A stretch of DNA of 10,661 nucleotides from Cytophagales bacterium (GTDB lineage: Bacteria; Bacteroidota; Bacteroidia; Cytophagales; Cyclobacteriaceae). Positions within the stretch are counted from its first letter, which is position 1; each line of letters opens with the position of its first letter. The notes under the pieces are model-generated. The model saw nothing but the letters and a program-made list of their open reading frames with translations. It did no database searches and was not told where the DNA came from. The DNA is taken from positions 1 to 10,661 of the forward strand of contig JAGUUF010000010.1 of the NCBI GenBank assembly GCA_020063545.1, given 5' to 3'. A program made the position numbers and the translations under genes. This document shows positions 7,678-10,661 of the stretch, piece after piece.

Positions 7678-8130
7678 ATGGCATACCGGTTTACGGAAAA
7701 TAGTGCAAGCAGGGAGCAGGTGTACACTCATCTTGTAAACTGTAATCCATTGTTTGTTCCCCAATTAACTACGCGGGTTGACCTTAATCGGTATAGCGAC
7801 AAAATCATACAGGCGGCCGATAGATTTGAGTGCTGGTTTAATGATAAATTGGTCGGACTGGTAGCTATTTACCTGAATGACAGTGCCCGTAAAATTGCCT
7901 ACATTACTAATGTAAGTGTTGAGCGGGAACACATGGGCAAAGGATTAGCCAAACAGCTTGTTTTGCAAAGCATTGAAAGGGCGGTCAAACTCTCCTTTGA
8001 ACACGTGCACCTTGAGGTATCCGGAACGAACCATGCGGCACTGGGTTTATATAAAAGCCTTGGTTTTAAAATAATGGAGGAAACAACAGTTGAAACGTAT
8101 AAATTGGGCCTTGAAATTAAATACAGGTGA
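7678..8130 (+). CDS. GNAT-family N-acetyltransferase
   Basis: A 150-residue single-domain GNAT. Strand beta4 and the acetyl-CoA pyrophosphate loop appear as ITNVSVEREHMGKGLAKQLV (76-95), matching the V-x-x-x-x-x-x-G-x-G/A pattern with E84 where Gln or Arg is usual. The later LEVSGTNHAALGLYKSLGFK (112-131) is the classic motif B (N-x-x-A-x-x-LY-x-x-x-GF). The family transfers an acyl group from acyl-CoA to a primary amine. WecD is a GNAT that acetylates dTDP-4-amino-4,6-dideoxygalactose made by the DegT-family enzyme WecE; by analogy this protein could N-acetylate the product of the aminotransferase at 3962-5035. That is inference from context, and the protein may instead act on another amine. 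It starts 9 bp after the second propeller gene and ends 3 bp before the next ATG. Confidence 0.88.
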   Translation: MAYRFTENSASREQVYTHLVNCNPLFVPQLTTRVDLNRYSDKIIQAADRFECWFNDKLVGLVAIYLNDSARKIAYITNVSVEREHMGKGLAKQLVLQSIERAVKLSFEHVHLEVSGTNHAALGLYKSLGFKIMEETTVETYKLGLEIKYR

Positions 8131-8133
8131 TTG

Positions 8134-8880
8134 ATGCAGCCGACTAAACGTGATTACGACAAGGAAATAAAGGATACAAAAGAGCACCGGTATGCGTACA
8201 ACTTCGATTTTGATGTGATGCATCCGTTTATGGTACGCTCGTTTCAACCCTTTTTTAAACCGGGTAACGTGCTTGAATTAGGCAGTTTTAAAGGCGATTT
8301 TACCCGGAGGTTGTTACCGTTTTTTTCTGATATCACCTGTGTCGAAGCATCCGGTGAAGCAATAAGTCATGCCAAAAAAGAATTCGGTGATAAAGTAAAA
8401 TTAGTTCATGCCCTGTTCGAGGAGGTCACCCTGCCGGTCAGGTATGAAAACATTGTTTTAACTCATGTTCTGGAGCATCTTGACGATCCGGTGGGTGTAA
8501 TGAGCCGAATCAATCGCGAATGGCTGTCGGATACCGGCAGATTTTTCCTGGTTTGCCCAAATGCAAATGCCCCATCGCGGCAAATTGCGGTGAAAATGGG
8601 CCTTATTTCGCACAACAGTGCAATAACGCCAGCCGAAAGAGAACATGGTCATCGCATAACCTATACCCTTGATACGCTGGAGCGTGATGCAAGAGCAGCC
8701 GGATTACGGGTTGTTTACCGATCGGGTATTTTTTTTAAAGCATTGGCAAATTTTCAGTGGGACCGGTTGTTAAACACGGATATTATTTCAAAAGAGTACC
8801 TTGAGGGTTGTTACCAACTGGGACAGGTTTATCCCGACCTGTGCTCAAGTATTTTTTTACTCTGCGAGAAGGGTGACTAA
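8134..8880 (+). CDS. Class I SAM-dependent methyltransferase
   Basis: A 248-residue Rossmann-fold methyltransferase from ATG 8134; a TTG directly in front (8131) is a possible but less likely start. Motif I is VLELGSFKGDFT (46-57), binding SAM. The acidic end of strand 2 is CVEAS (69-73), whose Glu would hold the ribose hydroxyls. The motif IV region is LTHVLEHLDDP (109-119), followed by a strand FFLVCPNANAPS, whose C-P-N-A pattern recurs in Methyltransf_11/23 enzymes from glycan clusters. The C-terminal region (about 160-200) has HGHRITYTLDTLERDARAAGL, a typical capping part. The likely role is methylation of a sugar or a lipid-linked intermediate; the acceptor cannot be predicted. It lies 3 bp from its neighbour on either side, inside the operon. 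It differs from the second class I methyltransferase at 9824, so the two are not recent duplicates. Confidence 0.88.
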   Translation: MQPTKRDYDKEIKDTKEHRYAYNFDFDVMHPFMVRSFQPFFKPGNVLELGSFKGDFTRRLLPFFSDITCVEASGEAISHAKKEFGDKVKLVHALFEEVTLPVRYENIVLTHVLEHLDDPVGVMSRINREWLSDTGRFFLVCPNANAPSRQIAVKMGLISHNSAITPAEREHGHRITYTLDTLERDARAAGLRVVYRSGIFFKALANFQWDRLLNTDIISKEYLEGCYQLGQVYPDLCSSIFLLCEKGD

Positions 8881-8883
8881 TTT

Positions 8884-9798
8884 ATGAATCAGTCACTGGT
8901 TACCGCCTGTCTTATTACCTATAACCAGGTTAAGTATGTCCGTCAGTCAATTGAAGGTATGCTGATGCAGCAAACAGATTTTCCATGGGGTATCATTGTT
9001 GCCGATGATTGTTCGACCGATGGGACGCAAGAGATACTAAAGGAATACCAAGCTAAAGACCCTGATAAGATTACATTACTTCTCCAGCCTGCCAACAAAG
9101 GCGCTATGTTAAACTGGATAGATTTGGTAACCATGCCTAAGTCCAGGTACATTACATTATGCGAAGGAGATGACTATTGGACTGACCCGTTTAAGCTCCA
9201 GAAGCAAGTTGATTTTCTGGAAGCTAACCCTGAATATGTAGCCTGCTTTCACCCGGTTAAGGTGGTAGACGCTGACGGTAAGGAGTTACGCAGTTCCAAA
9301 AACTCATTTGTACATAACCGGGACCTGACACAAGACGAGTTAATTATGGGCCGGGTAATGTCAACACTTTCGCTCTGCTACCGGAATGTTATTGCCGAAT
9401 TTCCGCAGGAGTTTTACAAGTCTCCTACAGGTGATAACTTCTTATGCTCGCTTTTAGGAAATTATGGTAAAGCAAAGTTTCTTGACGACATTAAACCCTC
9501 TGCTTACCGTATGCATACGGGCGGCTCGTGGTCGTTGCAACAAGACGATAAAAAGAAAATGACGTTGCTGCTGTCCTATTTCTGGCTATGGCAATACTAT
9601 GCCCGAATCGGCAAACCGGAATATGCGCAGGGGTACTACCGAAAAATCCTTTTGGAGGGATTTTACTCCGATCCATTCAGGGAGTTGGTTCCCGGCTTGC
9701 TAGGCCGAACGGAATGGGTAACCATAAAAACAATTCGCAGGGTTTTCAGGCTTTTGAGAAATCTGGCAGGCAAAAAGCAGGCAACAGTAAAGAAGTAA
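8884..9798 (+). CDS. GT2-family glycosyltransferase
   Basis: A 304-residue GT-A fold inverting glycosyltransferase. The opening strand VTACLITYNQ (6-15) and the run VRQSIEGMLMQQ lead to IIVADDCSTDGTQEIL (37-52), the nucleotide-binding segment with D41/D42 and D46. CEGDDYWTDPFKLQKQVDFL (93-112) contains the DXD-type metal site (D96/D97), with the W-x-D-P-x-K-L-x-x-Q signature common to a branch of bacterial GT2 enzymes. The C-terminal 100 residues are helical and basic, and may touch the membrane or the acceptor. It transfers a sugar from a nucleotide donor to the growing lipid-linked oligosaccharide on the cytoplasmic face. The start is 3 bp after the preceding stop. After its stop there is a 25-bp gap, the widest in the window. 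Confidence 0.93.
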   Translation: MNQSLVTACLITYNQVKYVRQSIEGMLMQQTDFPWGIIVADDCSTDGTQEILKEYQAKDPDKITLLLQPANKGAMLNWIDLVTMPKSRYITLCEGDDYWTDPFKLQKQVDFLEANPEYVACFHPVKVVDADGKELRSSKNSFVHNRDLTQDELIMGRVMSTLSLCYRNVIAEFPQEFYKSPTGDNFLCSLLGNYGKAKFLDDIKPSAYRMHTGGSWSLQQDDKKKMTLLLSYFWLWQYYARIGKPEYAQGYYRKILLEGFYSDPFRELVPGLLGRTEWVTIKTIRRVFRLLRNLAGKKQATVKK

Positions 9799-9823
9799 GT
9801 AATTTTGAACCGAGTAAATACCT

Positions 9824-10468
9824 ATGCCAACATCAATCCTTCAGCCCAGTTGGGTTAAAAGCACAAAATCAACCCGGTTTAAGCAACTCAGAAATTTCTT
9901 TGACGGAAAGGATGTACTGGATATTGGCTGTGCCGTAGGGTACCAAAAAGAAGATTGGATGCATAAGCATATAAAGTCGGTGGCCAAATCCGTGTATGGC
10001 CTTGATCTGGACATGGCCAGTGTTGATGAAATCCGTAAAATGGGGTACGCCATCGAACAGGGTAACGCCCAGGACTTTAATCTTAATGCGAAGTTTAACC
10101 TGGTTCATGCCGGAGAGTTGATTGAGCACCTCGATAACCCGGGTGGATTTCTGGAATCGGTAAAAAGGCATTTAACTCCTGACGGCCTATTGTTGATAAC
10201 TACCCCTAACGCCCTTCGCATCAGTAATTTTCTTTACGCCTCCACGGGCGGCTTGCGTGTAAATGCAGAGCATACATGTTGGTTTTGTGAAACCACCATA
10301 ACAACCCTGTTGGAAAGAAAGGATTTTGAGGTAATGGAGATTGGTTATTTAAAGCATGAAACATTCAATTGGCTTAGAAAAGCGCTGCTGTCGTTGCGTG
10401 CGCTGCTGTTGCCCGACCGGGTAGCATGGAATACATTATATGTTGTGGCCAGGGTTAAAGCATCTTGA
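9824..10468 (+). CDS. Class I SAM-dependent methyltransferase (Methyltransf_11/23 type)
   Basis: A 214-residue methyltransferase. Motif I is VLDIGCAVGYQKED (31-44). Strand 2 ends in YGLDLD (58-63), with D61 a candidate ribose-binding acid. GNAQDFNL (80-87) matches the adenine-contacting region, GELIEHLDNPGGFL (97-110) is motif IV with the EHLDNP loop, and LLLITTPNALR (122-132) is the following strand. This EH-x-x-NPG and TPNA pattern is common in methyltransferases of O-antigen and capsule clusters. The C-terminal part has a conspicuous HTCWFC (150-155) and a basic, leucine-rich tail (174-190). The substrate is unknown; a sugar hydroxyl is likely from context. The start is ATG 9824, after a 25-bp gap; the stop codon overlaps the TTG start of the next gene. 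Confidence 0.9.
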   Translation: MPTSILQPSWVKSTKSTRFKQLRNFFDGKDVLDIGCAVGYQKEDWMHKHIKSVAKSVYGLDLDMASVDEIRKMGYAIEQGNAQDFNLNAKFNLVHAGELIEHLDNPGGFLESVKRHLTPDGLLLITTPNALRISNFLYASTGGLRVNAEHTCWFCETTITTLLERKDFEVMEIGYLKHETFNWLRKALLSLRALLLPDRVAWNTLYVVARVKAS

Positions 10469-10661
10469 AAATCCTCCAGCTTATACAGAAACCACAACTT
10501 CGCGGAGCGGAGATATTTGCTTGCCAGCTAAGCAGCCAGTTGGTGCAGGCCGGGCATGCTGTGCAAATGGTAAGCCTGTTTCCGGGCAATGAAACGCTCC
10601 CCTTCGCAGGTATCCTCATACAGTTAAACCGGCCTATTTCAAAACGTTTACTGGACCTGGA
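10465..10661 (+). CDS. GT4-family glycosyltransferase, N-terminal part (3'-truncated, TTG start)
   Basis: An open frame from TTG 10465 runs off the end of the window, giving 65 complete codons. The protein begins KILQLIQKPQLRGAEIFACQ, the standard first strand and glycine-rich loop of a GT4 glycosyltransferase acceptor domain (pattern K-I-L-x-L-x-x-x-x-x-x-G-G/A-x-E-x-x-x-x-x-L), then helix LSSQLVQAGHAVQMVSLFP, the usual L-x-x-x-GH-x-V pairing. The start is inferred: no ATG or GTG lies at the right place, and TTG sits exactly before the first strand, overlapping the preceding TGA as TTGA, the same arrangement as the ATGA overlap at 2476-2479. Catalytic and donor-binding motifs would lie beyond the window. 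The family is well supported for such a short piece; the start codon is less certain. Confidence 0.75.
   Translation, partial: MKILQLIQKPQLRGAEIFACQLSSQLVQAGHAVQMVSLFPGNETLPFAGILIQLNRPISKRLLDL

Noticed and set aside
8131..8133. TTG at 8131 as start of the first class I methyltransferase.
   Set aside because: An ATG follows directly in frame at 8134 and is the more usual choice; the difference is one residue.

Overview
This window is a tightly packed, single-strand (+) block of surface-glycan biosynthesis genes, most likely from a member of the Bacteroidota (perhaps Cytophagales). The taxonomic call is an inference. It rests on the near absence of Shine-Dalgarno sequences before the starts, the moderate base composition, and the protein mix (FkbM, WbqC, VioA-like DegT aminotransferase, WzxC-type flippase). 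There are 13 genes: a 5'-truncated one, eleven complete ones, and a 3'-truncated one. Gaps run from 4-bp overlaps to 25 bp, so the whole window reads as the interior of one long operon. I see no RNA gene, mobile element, CRISPR array or terminator, and no gene-free stretch over 300 bp.

Layout. (1) 1-2479, AT-rich: the end of an FkbM-type methyltransferase, a GT29 (sialyltransferase-like) glycosyltransferase and a GT4 glycosyltransferase. (2) 2476-3960: a Wzx-type flippase, where base composition rises sharply. (3) 3962-8130: a DegT/DnrJ/EryC1 sugar aminotransferase resembling VioA, a WbqC-family protein, two tandem paralogous cytosolic beta-propeller proteins related to the GH43/GH32 fold, and a GNAT acetyltransferase. 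(4) 8134-10661: a class I SAM methyltransferase, a GT2 glycosyltransferase, a second class I methyltransferase, and the start of another GT4 glycosyltransferase.

Proposed joint role (inference). The aminotransferase would make a nucleotide-activated 4-amino-4,6-dideoxyhexose, which the GNAT (and possibly the WbqC protein) would modify on the amino group. The GT29, GT4 and GT2 enzymes would assemble a lipid-linked repeat unit decorated by the methyltransferases, and the flippase would export it. No Wzy polymerase, initiating transferase or sugar-nucleotide synthase such as RmlA/RmlB lies in the window; these may be nearby.

The least explained part is the tandem pair of propeller proteins at 5750-7668. 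They have no signal peptide, keep Asp-box-like repeats and shared acidic motifs, and differ from each other at several positions that could belong to a binding or active site. They are the best candidates for an undescribed activity.
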